Shown: positions 1-8,989 of the stretch, one piece after another
Position numbering within the stretch: position 1 is the first letter of the stretch
How the letters are laid out: each line of letters opens with the position of its first letter
DNA from: JACMLD01 sp963705285
GTDB taxonomy: Bacteria; Bacteroidota; Bacteroidia; Chitinophagales; Chitinophagaceae
Assembly (NCBI GenBank): GCA_963705285.1
Contig: OY970066.1
Coordinates: 4,154,001 to 4,218,000, forward strand
DNA length: 64,000 nt
Direction of reading: 5' to 3'
The notes under the pieces: generated by a model
Seen by the model: only the letters and a program-made list of their open reading frames with translations
What the model was told of the DNA's origin: nothing
Databases searched by the model: none
Made by a program: the position numbers and the translations under genes

Positions 1-66
1 AATGGCAAGATAAATAAAGGAATTTGTACAATACATGCAATTATATGAATGGCATGACAGCAACTG

Positions 67-540
67 CTACTGCAGTTTTTTGATTTCTTTGAGGTAATCA
101 TATTGCAGGTCTTCATGAAAACCAGCAATGGCTGCATTAATTTTTTTTAGCTGCGCGTTATACAGGTTCATTAAAACAGTGCTGGTTTGATAGCGGATGC
201 CCGATTTCTTCAGTTGTTGGCAAAAATAGATCAGCAATTCTGCTTCGGCTTGTTTGGAGCTCATGTAGCGGATATGTTTACCTGCCATACGGAGAATTTT
301 CCGAAGACTTTTTTTGGCGAAATACAAATGGCTGATGTTGATTTCTGCAAACAGCGCATCCATTTCTTTTTTTACACTTTCAATGTATGCCGGCCTGTCT
401 GATTCTTCAAACAACAGGAAGGAGAGCAGCTCTTTATTGTCTTTTTTGTATTTGGCCAGTTGCAGGCACAGTGAGGCAAGCTGGGCAGGCGGAAGATTGC
501 CCAACTCATTTTTTATTTCACTGATGCTCGCTGCTTTCAT
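67..540 (-). CDS. Conserved hypothetical protein, 157 aa
   Basis: I do not recognise a named family. The protein is soluble, Lys/Leu-rich and looks almost entirely alpha-helical, with no signal peptide or membrane segment. It ends 21 nt downstream of the SET-domain gene on the same strand, so the two are probably co-transcribed with the SET gene first. The ATG start directly follows that gene, which supports it as the real start. No catalytic motif is visible. A partner or substrate role for the SET enzyme is possible only by adjacency. Confidence 0.7.
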   Translation of the reverse strand: MKAASISEIKNELGNLPPAQLASLCLQLAKYKKDNKELLSFLLFEESDRPAYIESVKKEMDALFAEINISHLYFAKKSLRKILRMAGKHIRYMSSKQAEAELLIYFCQQLKKSGIRYQTSTVLMNLYNAQLKKINAAIAGFHEDLQYDYLKEIKKLQ

Positions 541-561
541 AATTGGGAAGGTTGATGCGGT

Positions 562-981
562 TTACACGTAGTCTTCCATGCCGCCTACAATATGACCGTA
601 ATTGACCAGTAATTCTTCACCGGCTTTTATATCAGTAAGTGCTTCAAATTCTTCACCATCGTTTACAGAAATAATATTGGGCTGGTGCGAATGGTTGAGG
701 TAGTTGACCAAATCCATGAGTTTAAAACCATAATCGGGCACATAATAATTGTCATCGTCAAACAAACAATAGGTTTCTACCAGGTCTTTAGCATGCGCCG
801 GCAATAATTCTACATCGGCAATGGGCAATTTAATCCATTCGCCCGCGCCTTTGGAGAATATACTTCGGCAACCTTTGGGTATATCCCTGATGGCAAATAC
901 CCCTATGCCGTGTATGCCGGAAGGTTTAAGCATTACATAGGTGTCGTTTTTCAATTGTGCCAGTAATGCTTCTTTGGTCAT
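562..981 (-). CDS. SET domain-containing protein (putative protein-lysine methyltransferase)
   Basis: A compact 139-aa SET domain with nothing appended. The N-terminal G-x-G strand is seen as GIHGIGVFAIRDIPKG (residues 22-37). The pseudoknot motif NHS is at 96-98 (YLNHSHQPNI) and the C-terminal GEELLVNYG at 121-129 supplies the catalytic tyrosine. SET enzymes transfer methyl from S-adenosylmethionine to lysine side chains; the bacterial target cannot be told from sequence. There are no pre-SET or post-SET cysteines. First gene of a probable two-gene unit with the helical hypothetical protein downstream. Confidence 0.85.
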   Translation of the reverse strand: MTKEALLAQLKNDTYVMLKPSGIHGIGVFAIRDIPKGCRSIFSKGAGEWIKLPIADVELLPAHAKDLVETYCLFDDDNYYVPDYGFKLMDLVNYLNHSHQPNIISVNDGEEFEALTDIKAGEELLVNYGHIVGGMEDYV

Positions 982-1255
982 ATTGCGGGGTTGTATTGAA
1001 GTGGTGAATTTACCTTCCAGCGGACTGGTTTGAGTTTGAGCGCAAATCTAAATGAAAATACCTTTATTTAAGCGTTTGTACATAGCGTTATCGCGATGGG
1101 TTTGCAAGAATCCGCAAGGACAAGGGTGTAAAGTTACGATGCGCATTACCGAATAAAATATAATGCTTTTAAATACGTTGATACCATATCCATGTCCTAG
1201 CGGGTGTGAATAACTTTTTTAATTGAAAATTGCATTTACATCAAAAAATTATTAC

Positions 1256-2020
1256 ATGAAAAAGATCCTTGTTTTTTCTTTGTTGGCGCTGGTTGCCGGC
1301 GGTGCATTTGCGCAGGCAAAAGCCAAGACTGCTGCAAAAGCAATGGCAAAGAAAAGTGCTACCAAAAGTAAAAGAGTAACAAAAAAAAGCACCGCGTCTG
1401 TAAAGACAGAATTTGACGAACTGGTATGCTATGAAGACGGGCCATGCACATTTAGCATTCACCGGGGAGATACACTGGTGTACGATGTAAACACCACGGG
1501 CAGCAATTATACTATGCTGGTAGTGCCCAATAAATTTGATGCCGGTGTGGTGGCAGATTTTAATTGGATAACTACTGGCAGCGTAAACAAAAAAGGGCAT
1601 GTAACCATTAGCGGTAAAGCACTGGAAAGCGGCAAAAGCTATCTGGCCTCTTTGCCCGAAGGTGAATTGAAGTTAACAGATGCTTCAACTCTATGGCTGG
1701 GTGGTGAAAACTTTAAGGATCTTTCTAACAAAGAAACCCCTGTAAGTTTTGATAACGGTGCTGCAGAAACGTTTAAAAGCCCGGAAGAAGATGCAGTAAG
1801 TGCACCAGTAAATTACAAGGGAAAAGAAATTAGCCTGGAAGGTTTTGCCATTCAAACAAAAGCAGAGGGTGAGCCAGACAGAAAAGAAATATGGGTATTG
1901 AATGTTTCAAGCAACCTGCTCATGTTTAAAATAAACAGTAACAATTTCAGCATGCAGTTGAAAGAAGTGCGTGAAAGAAAGGTGAGTGTTGCTGTAGCGC
2001 CTGTTAAAAAGAAAAAATAA
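1256..2020 (+). CDS. Secreted hypothetical protein, Lys/Ala-rich N-terminus
   Basis: 254 aa from the ATG at 1256. I prefer this to an in-frame TTG at 1223 because it begins a clean signal peptide (MKKILVFSLLALVAGGAFAQ, cleavage after AFA). The mature protein starts with about 30 residues rich in Lys, Ala, Ser and Thr, then a beta-rich region with no motif I recognise, and ends in a run of lysines. Probably periplasmic or surface-associated. It is followed by a very strong hairpin shared with the convergent lipoprotein gene. Confidence 0.75.
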   Translation: MKKILVFSLLALVAGGAFAQAKAKTAAKAMAKKSATKSKRVTKKSTASVKTEFDELVCYEDGPCTFSIHRGDTLVYDVNTTGSNYTMLVVPNKFDAGVVADFNWITTGSVNKKGHVTISGKALESGKSYLASLPEGELKLTDASTLWLGGENFKDLSNKETPVSFDNGAAETFKSPEEDAVSAPVNYKGKEISLEGFAIQTKAEGEPDRKEIWVLNVSSNLLMFKINSNNFSMQLKEVRERKVSVAVAPVKKKK

Positions 2021-2063
2021 TAGTGCCCAGTATTGATCTCACTCTATTGAGCATAAAAATCAT

Positions 2064-2100
2064 ATAACAAGGGAGCCTTTTGCAAAGGCTCCCTTGTTAT
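2064..2100. terminator. Bidirectional 17-bp hairpin between convergent genes
   Basis: Left arm 2064-2077 and right arm 2087-2100 are perfectly complementary (core AAGGGAGCC / GGCTCCCTT), and the TTT/AAA pairs extend the stem to 17 bp around a TGC loop. It lies between the + strand secreted protein and the - strand lipoprotein. The stop codon of the lipoprotein gene (2097-2099) falls inside the right arm. Confidence 0.85.
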
Positions 2101-2849
2101 TGAAGGTGCTGTTGCATTTGCTGAAATGCAGATACAAACATTTTATATTTATTTTCCGTTTGCGGCCACGATACCAAGTTGTGGTCAAAAATATACTTAA
2201 TTTTTTCATTGTCGGCCGCGCAATCCGCATCATCATAAAAATACATCTTCCATAGCGTGGGCAACTGCTCAAATGGCTTAAGGGCAAAGCCATTCCCGTA
2301 AATTTTAATGGGTGAAGCTGTGCTTCGCACATCTATATATTGTATTTTATTATTGAGCGCCCAGGTAAAATAGAGCTCCCAGAATTTGAAATGGTTAAGT
2401 AATCGTATTCTAATTTGATCACTTGTTTCTTTTTGCGTGGCTTTCATACGCCACTGGTTGTTATCTTTTGAAAATGGATTTTGCGCCGGAAAATCGAAAG
2501 CTACCTGCTGACTTTCAAAATTATTAAATGGGCCCGATGGCGGGCCTGCCTGCATTTCCTTGTCGGTTAGATAATTTACCAAAATCACCGTCTTGGTTTG
2601 CCGGTGGCTGATAAGCAGCAATTGGTGATTGTTGTACACCCATTTTCCGTAGTCAAAAGTTTTGAGGTCGCTGGTATATGTTCCGTCTTTTTCAAGTAAT
2701 ATAAAATTTGCCGGGGTTAGCGTATCGGGGAGGTTGGTGCCGCTACTATGCGTATAAAACCATAGGTTACCAGCAATATCCGCCGGGCGCGTACAGGCAA
2801 TGAGGGTGCACAAACATAGCGAACCAATAATCAATAGGTTTTTTTTCAT
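2097..2849 (-). CDS. Hypothetical lipoprotein, 250 aa
   Basis: The start at 2849 gives MKKNLLIIGSLCLCTLIAC, an n-region, hydrophobic core and SpII lipobox ending in Cys. A longer frame open to 2957 would add 36 residues that are not signal-like. After the lipobox the protein reads as a mixed alpha/beta domain (extracellular or periplasmic) with no family I can name; a motif GKWVYNNHQLLLIS resembles lipocalin-like or META-like Bacteroidota lipoproteins, which is only a suggestion. The stop codon lies inside the shared terminator hairpin. Confidence 0.75.
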   Translation of the reverse strand: MKKNLLIIGSLCLCTLIACTRPADIAGNLWFYTHSSGTNLPDTLTPANFILLEKDGTYTSDLKTFDYGKWVYNNHQLLLISHRQTKTVILVNYLTDKEMQAGPPSGPFNNFESQQVAFDFPAQNPFSKDNNQWRMKATQKETSDQIRIRLLNHFKFWELYFTWALNNKIQYIDVRSTASPIKIYGNGFALKPFEQLPTLWKMYFYDDADCAADNEKIKYIFDHNLVSWPQTENKYKMFVSAFQQMQQHLQ

Positions 2850-2971
2850 TGGGACCATGGCGAATTTGACGATTGAAAATACCAATATAACATCATTTTG
2901 GTTTACATTTAGTGAGGGGCAGCGGCTTTTTTGCGACAGCTGCATATTAATCTTCACAAAAATGACTTTGT

Positions 2972-3580
2972 ATGAAAATGTTATTGCTTTTTATCGGCGT
3001 ACTTACACTTTCGTCTTTTGCCAACCCGGTAGCAGATGGCATGACGGATGCTGAAAGAAAATTTGTGGTAGCTGAGTTTCAGCGCACCAAGCAAAGGTTC
3101 TTAAACAACCTAAAGGGACTTACTCCTGCTCAATTAAATTTTAAGGCAGATACCTCCCGTTGGAGCATTGCCCAATGTGCTGAGCACATTGCACTGGCTG
3201 AAGGTGTTATATGGCAATGGTACCAGGGTACAATCAGCCAGCCTGCCACGCCCGAAAAAGCCGCCGAAGTAAAAGTGAAAACGGAGGACTTGCTAAAAGG
3301 AGTGGTAGACCGCTCTCAAAAATTTAAAGCGCCGGAAATGTTGCAACCTGTTGGAAAATTTGCCAGCACTGATGCTGCCGTTCAGGCATATACTGCAAGA
3401 AGGGATTCTACTCTTCAGTATCTCGGCACTACGAAAGACGACTTAAAAAATCATTTTACAGAACACCCGGCTTTTGGTGCTATCAATACATACCAACTGT
3501 TGCTGCTGCTATCGGCACATAGCGAGCGACATACTATGCAGATAGAAGAAGTAAAAGCGAGTGCCGGGTATCCAAAATAA
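2972..3580 (+). CDS. DinB superfamily protein, exported
   Basis: 202 aa. A short N-terminal signal peptide (MKMLLLFIGVLTLSSFA) precedes a DinB four-helix bundle. The metal-binding histidines expected of the family are visible in CAEHIALAE and in the C-terminal SAHSERHTMQIEEV. DinB-type proteins include thiol-dependent S-transferases and damage-inducible proteins; the substrate here is unknown. An exported DinB protein is typical of Bacteroidota. It stands alone and is followed by a hairpin terminator. A near-consensus -7 box (TGACTTTG) lies directly before the ATG but has one mismatch. Confidence 0.85.
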   Translation: MKMLLLFIGVLTLSSFANPVADGMTDAERKFVVAEFQRTKQRFLNNLKGLTPAQLNFKADTSRWSIAQCAEHIALAEGVIWQWYQGTISQPATPEKAAEVKVKTEDLLKGVVDRSQKFKAPEMLQPVGKFASTDAAVQAYTARRDSTLQYLGTTKDDLKNHFTEHPAFGAINTYQLLLLLSAHSERHTMQIEEVKASAGYPK

Positions 3581-3601
3581 TAAATGATTCTTATATCCAT
3601 C

Positions 3602-3625
3602 AGCCGGGTATATCCCGGCTTTTTT
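3602..3625 (+). terminator. Rho-independent terminator after DinB gene
   Basis: Stem AGCCGGG (3602-3608) / CCCGGCT (3614-3620), 5-nt loop, followed by a T-run to 3625. Confidence 0.85.
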
Positions 3626-3863
3626 ATGCATTTGCATATCACATATTCTTTTATACAGGTTTTCTAACAATTCCGGATGATCAATATTGTTTTAATAATG
3701 TTGGGGAAAATAATTCCTTTCGCCTCGCCCTCTTTCGTCAGAATGTCCTGGTTGAGCATTTTTTTTCCCCCGCAGATCTGTTCGGCCACTGATAATATGG
3801 CCATTCATTCTGGCATATTATTGTTAATGGTACCCGTATTATTCACTGCTAAAAAATATTTGT

Positions 3864-4376
3864 ATGGATAACAAAGTGAACCTTGATCAGCAAAAGGCTG
3901 TGGAGAAATTGAAGGAATTGGCCAAGGATATTGAAATGTGTCTTTTTTGCACCAATCTTAAAAGAGATGACGGCGCCACCTGCCGTCCTATGGGTACGCA
4001 ACAGGTAGATGACAATGGAGATATCTGGTTCTTCAGTGGTAAAGACAGCGATAAAAACCGCGAGGTAGCGCAGGATAAAAATGTGCAGTTGTTTTATTCG
4101 CACCCGGGAAAGAATAGTTATATGGTAGTGAACGGCGAAGCCAGTATCTCTACCGATAAGGCTAAAATTGAAGAACTCTGGACACCAATGGCGAAGGCGT
4201 GGTTTAAGGAAGGGAAAGATGACCCTAATATCTCACTCATCAAAGTAAGTAATATTAATGCGTATTACTGGGATACTAAAGGCAACCGGATGATTAACTT
4301 TTTTAAGATACTTGCATCTGCAGCAACAGGTAAAACATTGGTAGATGCCGAAGAGGGCGCATTGCATGTAAAGTAA
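3864..4376 (+). CDS. Pyridoxamine 5'-phosphate oxidase-like general stress protein
   Basis: 170 aa with the split-barrel FMN-binding fold of the general stress protein 26 / Pyrid_ox_like group. Diagnostic stretches are the early TNLKRDDGATCRPMGTQQVD, the barrel strand DIWFFSGKDS, and VQLFYSHPGKNSYMVVNGEA, all in the family order. No signal peptide, so it is cytosolic. It probably binds a flavin and reduces or protects against an oxidised small molecule; the exact substrate is not deducible. Single-gene unit with its own downstream terminator. Confidence 0.88.
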   Translation: MDNKVNLDQQKAVEKLKELAKDIEMCLFCTNLKRDDGATCRPMGTQQVDDNGDIWFFSGKDSDKNREVAQDKNVQLFYSHPGKNSYMVVNGEASISTDKAKIEELWTPMAKAWFKEGKDDPNISLIKVSNINAYYWDTKGNRMINFFKILASAATGKTLVDAEEGALHVK

Positions 4377-4412
4377 TGTGCTTGTAATTTATTGTTGAAC
4401 AGCCGTACATTG

Positions 4413-4446
4413 AAAGGTATCCGATAGGATATCTTTCTTTTTTGTG
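4413..4446 (+). terminator. Rho-independent terminator after PNPOx-like gene
   Basis: Stem AAAGGTATCC (4413-4422) / GGATATCTTT (4427-4436), with one G-T wobble and a GATA loop, followed by a T-rich tail (CTTTTTTG). Confidence 0.75.
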
Positions 4447-4464
4447 ATACTAGAAATGTCATTG

Positions 4465-5337
4465 TTATGTGATGATGGTAATGGCGTTGGTAATAATAGA
4501 CGCATCAATTTTGTTCACTTTGCCCAGGTATTCACCATCTATTTGAAAATGAACTTTTCTTCTTGATTGAATCTGGAGCGATTGCGCCTGGAAGAGCTCA
4601 GTCTTGGTTTTGTCGTATGCAGAGTGCGTAACCATCATTTTGAAAATTTCTGAGAACGACACTTTTTTTACCACTACAATTTCAAAAAGCTCATCGTCCA
4701 GCCGGCCCAGCGGATTTACTACTGCGCCGCTGCCATAACGGGTAGCATTGGCAATGACTATCATAGCCGCATCTCGCCTGATATAATTGCCATCAATTTT
4801 AATAGTGGCCTGCATTACAGAATGACGCCACAACACTTTCCATGCGGCTTTAACATAACCCAGCATGCCACGCTGCTTTTCTGATTCAAAAATTTTGATC
4901 ACCGATGCATTGAAGCCGATATCGCTTAAATGAACACACAGTTGATTGTTGATCTTTATAAGGTGGATCCGCTGTGTTTGTGACTTAAGCAAATGCTCTA
5001 TGGCAGCCTGTGTATCTGAGGGAATACCCAGTTCCTTAGCCAGTCCGTTGGCCGAACCAGCAGGCAGTATACCCATCACAACAGGTGTATTCAGCAGGCA
5101 TTCTGCCACCAGTTTTACCGTGCCATCTCCACCTACGGCAATAACCCGGTCTGGTTGAAGTTCCCGAATAGTATCTTTAATGGTATCTGTATTGCATTGC
5201 GGGGTGAGCAGGTACTTGTGTACGGAATGCGCGTGCGCACGAAAAAAAGTATCGATTTCCGACGACCAGTCAATTGTGCTGCTTCCTGAACCCGGATTGA
5301 TAATAAAGAGTAATTTTAACGGTTGGGTGGTATTCAT
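4465..5337 (-). CDS. Diacylglycerol/lipid kinase family protein (YegS/DgkB type)
   Basis: 290 aa. N-terminal NAD-kinase-like catalytic domain with FIINPGSGSS (11-20), the ATP-binding GGDGT (69-73) and GILPAGSANGLAKELG. The C-terminal beta-sandwich ends in FQIDGEYLGK. These enzymes phosphorylate diacylglycerol or related lipids at the inner membrane surface using ATP. The gene starts only 13 bp from the divergent APP1-type phosphatidate phosphatase, which would catalyse the reverse step, so the pair may set the local phosphatidate/diacylglycerol balance (inference). Confidence 0.9.
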   Translation of the reverse strand: MNTTQPLKLLFIINPGSGSSTIDWSSEIDTFFRAHAHSVHKYLLTPQCNTDTIKDTIRELQPDRVIAVGGDGTVKLVAECLLNTPVVMGILPAGSANGLAKELGIPSDTQAAIEHLLKSQTQRIHLIKINNQLCVHLSDIGFNASVIKIFESEKQRGMLGYVKAAWKVLWRHSVMQATIKIDGNYIRRDAAMIVIANATRYGSGAVVNPLGRLDDELFEIVVVKKVSFSEIFKMMVTHSAYDKTKTELFQAQSLQIQSRRKVHFQIDGEYLGKVNKIDASIITNAITIIT

Positions 5338-5350
5338 GCTGGCCTGGTAG

Positions 5351-6379
5351 TTGTTGTTTCATCTACCTAACTATATAAAAATATACCAAAAATTGGCAAG
5401 CTCTCAGAAAGGCAGCAGGTTTGTAAAAATTTACCATGGTTACGGGCATATGCACGACCTGCTTTTGTATGGACATGTTTTTAATAAAAAACCGGTTACC
5501 CGTAGGCGCTATAGCACAGGCTTATTGGCTAACCTCCGTTATTTGCTCCGGCTTTTCTTTGTACAACCCCTGGCACATGCAAACATTACCCTGCGCTGGG
5601 AGAACCAGGTGCTGCACAATAAAACAGAAGCTGACGGTTTTATTAAATTTGAATGGGCATCAGCGCAGCCTGTACCAGCCGGTTGGCATGCAGTTTCGGT
5701 AGAACATACCTATAATAACACAACGGTACACGGGGAAGGGGAGTTGTTTGTGCCGCATAAAACGCAATATGGATTTATTTCAGATATTGATGACACAGTA
5801 ATGATTTCTCATTCTTCTACCGTGTTTAAGAGATTGCGCATTCTTTTCACTACCAACCCGCGTACCCGTAAAATTTTTGATGGTGTACAAAAGCATTATC
5901 ACTTGCTGTCAGTTTCCAATACCACAGCTGATGCGCCCAATCCTTTTTTTTATGTTTCCAGCAGTGAGTGGAACCTGTATGATTACCTGAATGATTTCTT
6001 TGCCTACAACGGTCTGCCAAAAGGCGCTTTTTTGCTCAACCACATTAAAAAGTGGACGGAGTTACTGCAAACCGGAAAAACAAAGCATGAGGGCAAGCTG
6101 ATAAGAGTAGCCAGGATTCTGCAGGCATTTCCCCATCAACATTTTATTTTAATTGGAGATAATACCCAACGTGATCCCGTTATTTATAAAGCCATTGCCG
6201 AAAAATATACCACCCGTATATTCGCCGTGTATATTCGTAATGTAATTGCCGCCAACGAAGCTTCTGCCCGGCATTTACTGCAAGAATTGCAACACAATAC
6301 TGGCGTACATACCTGTTTGTTTAACACCAGCAACGAAGCCATTGCGCATTCTGTTGCCATTGGGCTTGTGAGGGTATAG
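5351..6379 (+). CDS. APP1-family phosphatidate phosphatase (DUF2183)
   Basis: 342 aa from a TTG at 5351. There is no in-frame ATG until residue 34, which would cut into the conserved VKIYHGYG region; a TTG at 5393 is another option. The C-terminal half is the HAD-type APP1 catalytic domain: SDIDDTV gives D145-x-D147-x-T149, followed by ILIGDNTQRDP with the distal acidic residues. Yeast App1 dephosphorylates phosphatidate to diacylglycerol. The N-terminal half is the beta-rich domain usual for bacterial members. The divergent neighbour is the opposing lipid kinase. The stop codon opens a repeat tract. Confidence 0.87.
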   Translation: MLFHLPNYIKIYQKLASSQKGSRFVKIYHGYGHMHDLLLYGHVFNKKPVTRRRYSTGLLANLRYLLRLFFVQPLAHANITLRWENQVLHNKTEADGFIKFEWASAQPVPAGWHAVSVEHTYNNTTVHGEGELFVPHKTQYGFISDIDDTVMISHSSTVFKRLRILFTTNPRTRKIFDGVQKHYHLLSVSNTTADAPNPFFYVSSSEWNLYDYLNDFFAYNGLPKGAFLLNHIKKWTELLQTGKTKHEGKLIRVARILQAFPHQHFILIGDNTQRDPVIYKAIAEKYTTRIFAVYIRNVIAANEASARHLLQELQHNTGVHTCLFNTSNEAIAHSVAIGLVRV

Positions 6380-6596
6380 AATTTAGTATTTAGTAGTTAG
6401 TATTTAGATGACAGACGACGCGGAATAGATAATAGTATTTAGTATTAAGATCATAGACGACGCGGAAGAGATAATAGTATTTAGTACATAGATAACGCGG
6501 TAAGAGAGATGCCAGTCTAGCAGTCGGTCTCAAAGATGAAGAATGGGCGCGCCAGCAAAAGCACTTACAACTTAAAACTTAACACTTACAACTTCT
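6377..6596 (+). repeat. Stop-anchored word-repeat tract
   Basis: Begins with the TAG stop of the APP1 gene and continues as variants of TAGTATTTAG. It contains two 32-nt direct copies (6413-6444 and 6455-6486) that differ at a single position and start AGACGACGCGGAA; a third, partial copy follows at about 6491. The last 35 nt before the next ATG use a different word (ACTTACAACTTA). No hairpin terminator is visible. Confidence 0.8.
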
Positions 6597-7289
6597 ATGG
6601 CTGATCTGCCTGGCAAAAAAAACGCCGATAATATTTTTCTCCGTATGCGCTCCATACACCGGTTGCTGCTGGGTGTAGTGCTAGCGTTGCTGACTTTTGT
6701 GTTTATCCGGCACTGGGTGGCAGACACCATGGTATTAGTGATGATTTCGTGGGATGTATTTTGCGTAACCGTACTGGCCTGCGCCTGGACAGTATTTTTT
6801 ACCTGTTCGCCCGCCATGTTAAGAAAGATCGCCAGCAAAGAAGATGGCAGCCGCGCCTTTGTATTCATACTTGTGCTGGTATCTTCTTTAACCAGCATGG
6901 CCATTGTATTGTCACTCATCATTTCTGATAACTTTACAGAACAGAAACTTCTTTACATTACTGTATCTATTGCCGGTATGTTGTTTTCGTGGATGATAGT
7001 TCATACCACGTTCTGTTTTCATTACGCATTTATCTATTATGGCGATGATGAACAAACCCCGGAAACACATGCAGAAGGGTTGGAGTTTCCCAACGAGAAA
7101 GCGCCTGATTACCTCGACTTTGCTTACTTTGCTTTTGTAATAGGCATGACCTTCCAGGTATCTGACGTTGAAATTTCTTCGCGGCGTATCAGGCGGCTGG
7201 CCCTGGCACACGGCCTACTGTCTTTTGCGCTGAATACCTTTGTGGTGGCCCTCACCGTAAACCTGATTGCAGGTATTAAAGTTAAATAA
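6597..7289 (+). CDS. DUF1345 family integral membrane protein
   Basis: 230 aa with about five hydrophobic transmembrane segments. The family signature is clear in the C-terminal half: HTTFCFHYAFIYYGDD, then FPNEKAPDYLDFAYFAFVIG, then MTFQVSDVEISSRRIRR, ending in a final membrane helix. DUF1345 proteins are inner-membrane proteins of unknown function. It converges with the S10 peptidase gene with 8 nt between the stops, and a small hairpin (CGCTAA 7296-7301 / TTAGCG 7305-7310) overlaps that junction. Confidence 0.88.
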   Translation: MADLPGKKNADNIFLRMRSIHRLLLGVVLALLTFVFIRHWVADTMVLVMISWDVFCVTVLACAWTVFFTCSPAMLRKIASKEDGSRAFVFILVLVSSLTSMAIVLSLIISDNFTEQKLLYITVSIAGMLFSWMIVHTTFCFHYAFIYYGDDEQTPETHAEGLEFPNEKAPDYLDFAYFAFVIGMTFQVSDVEISSRRIRRLALAHGLLSFALNTFVVALTVNLIAGIKVK

Positions 7290-7297
7290 CCGCCGCG

Positions 7298-8845
7298 CTA
7301 ATATTTAGCGGGTGTACCTACTGCGGGTATTGAAGCTTTAATAAACTGCCTGATGTCTTCATTGGCGGTAGCCAAATCTTGTTTGCGCAAATACATCATA
7401 TGTCCGCTACGGTATCCCTTCCAGCTTAATTTGTCTTTTAATTTGCCACTCGGATCCAATTGCCACATACTGTATTTGGCGTTAAAGTAATCGCAGGCAC
7501 CATCGTAGTAACCGGATTGTATCATTACATGGAGGTACGGGTTTTGTGCCATGGCCTGGCGCAGGTTTTCGCCGGTTTTATCGCCGGTTCTGTCCCAGGG
7601 GTGTACCGGCCCAAACATCATGTATTTGGCATCGGTTTTATAATTCAGTTCGTTGCGAGTATAAATATTGATGGCGGGTGTAAACGCATGCAGCCATGAA
7701 GTAAGTTCTGCATTAAAGTCGGGTTGGTCGCCCGCATCCTGGCGGTCGATGCCTTTATACCGCGAATCGAGGCGGCCAACGGTAAAGCTTTTGTCGCGCA
7801 GCAATTCTTTCCAGAAAAAACCGGTAGGCACATCAAAATTATGTTGCAAAATAACGGCTGCAGACAATCCTGAATAGCGCGCCATCTTATCGGCAATGTA
7901 TTTTTTTTTATCGTCTGCCAGGTAACTGCCTTTACTGATGGCGGGTATCAGTTCATTAATGGTAAAGTCTTCTACTTCAGGCAACATTTCGGTAAGATCT
8001 TTTTTCTGCAGGTCGGCGGGCAAAACCTTATGAAACCATGCCGTGGCTGCAAAATAAGGGAGGCGCAAGGCGGCATCTACGGGGCCTGCACGGTCTATGC
8101 CCAATTCTGTTGGCGATACCAGTATTACGCCATTGAGGTACATCTACTGCGCATTTTGTAATTCCAGCGCCAGGCCAGATACACGGGTAGTGCCATAACT
8201 TTCACCAATAAGGTATTTAGGAGATGCCCAGCGGTTGTTGCGGGTTACAAATGTATTGATCCATCCTGCCAGGTATTTGATGTCTGCATTTACGCCAAAA
8301 AAAGTTTTGCCCGGCACATCTTTGTTTACCGCTCTTGAATAAGCGGTGTTCACCGGGTTTACAAAAACAATATCCGCCACATCCAGTATGGAGTAGGGGT
8401 TCTCTTTGATGCCATAAGGTTGCACGGGATAACCCTCATCGTCTATGTTCAGCAGCCGTGGGCCCGTATAGGCAATTTCCATCCAAACAGAGGCCGAGCC
8501 GGGCCCTCCGTTAAAAGATATCACCAACGGCCTTGTGCTACGGTCTTTGATGTCTGTGCGTTCGTAAAAAGAATAAAACAGGCCGGCTATGCATTTACCT
8601 TCTTCGTCCCACACGGGCATGGTGCCTGTGGTGGCTTTATAAGGAATGCGCTGACCTTTGATGGTGGTTTCATGTTCTGTAGAAACCGTTTGGTCTGCAT
8701 TAAAAACAATATTGGGAAGATTTGTTTTATCTGCCTTATCATCTTTTACTACGGGTACTGCGGCCGGTGGTACAGGTTTTTGTTGCGCAAAGGCGGGGCA
8801 CGCTAAAATACATGCTGTAAATAGCGCTAAGACTAGTTTTCTCAT
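7298..8845 (-). pseudogene. S10 serine carboxypeptidase family, interrupted by in-frame TAG
   Basis: Two abutting frames in the same phase make one 515-codon S10-family peptidase. Part one (8845-8144) has a signal peptide (cleavage at AFAQQ), the oxyanion-hole motif FNGGPGSASVW (111-121) and the nucleophile in GESYGTT (Ser216). It then hits TAG at 8146-8144 after ELQNAQ. Part two resumes at once with MYLNGVILVSPTELG and carries the remaining triad candidates, Asp in SGYYDGACDYF and His in GYRSGHMMYL. Homologues have a tryptophan at the stop position (from memory), and TGG to TAG is one substitution. Neither half can be active alone. Possibilities are recent nonsense mutation, sequencing error or amber readthrough. 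Confidence 0.85.
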
Positions 8846-8924
8846 GTTCTTGGTAATCTTTAAATGAATAAAATGGCCGTGGCCATCACCATTTAAAGGT
8901 GTACCAAAATTTGTAAACCGTCAA

Positions 8925-8954
8925 ATAAAAAAGGGCATGCGGTGAAAACACCGC
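8925..8954 (-). terminator. Rho-independent terminator for the 8990-9487 gene
   Basis: Stem GCGGTG (8939-8944) / CACCGC (8949-8954) with a 4-nt loop. Read on the - strand it is followed by ATGCCCTTTTTTATTT. Outer AGGGC/GCCCT pairs may extend the structure. Confidence 0.7.
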
Positions 8955-8989
8955 GGCAGCAAAGCCCTGGGGTGGCCCACCTCAGGCAT

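Noticed and set aside
3677..3871. 64-codon + frame before the PNPOx-like gene
   Set aside because: It overlaps the next start, has a random-like composition and no signal or motif.
7298..8143. Second half of the S10 peptidase as an independent gene
   Set aside because: It begins directly after the in-frame TAG, lacks the nucleophile and signal peptide, and is in phase with the first half.
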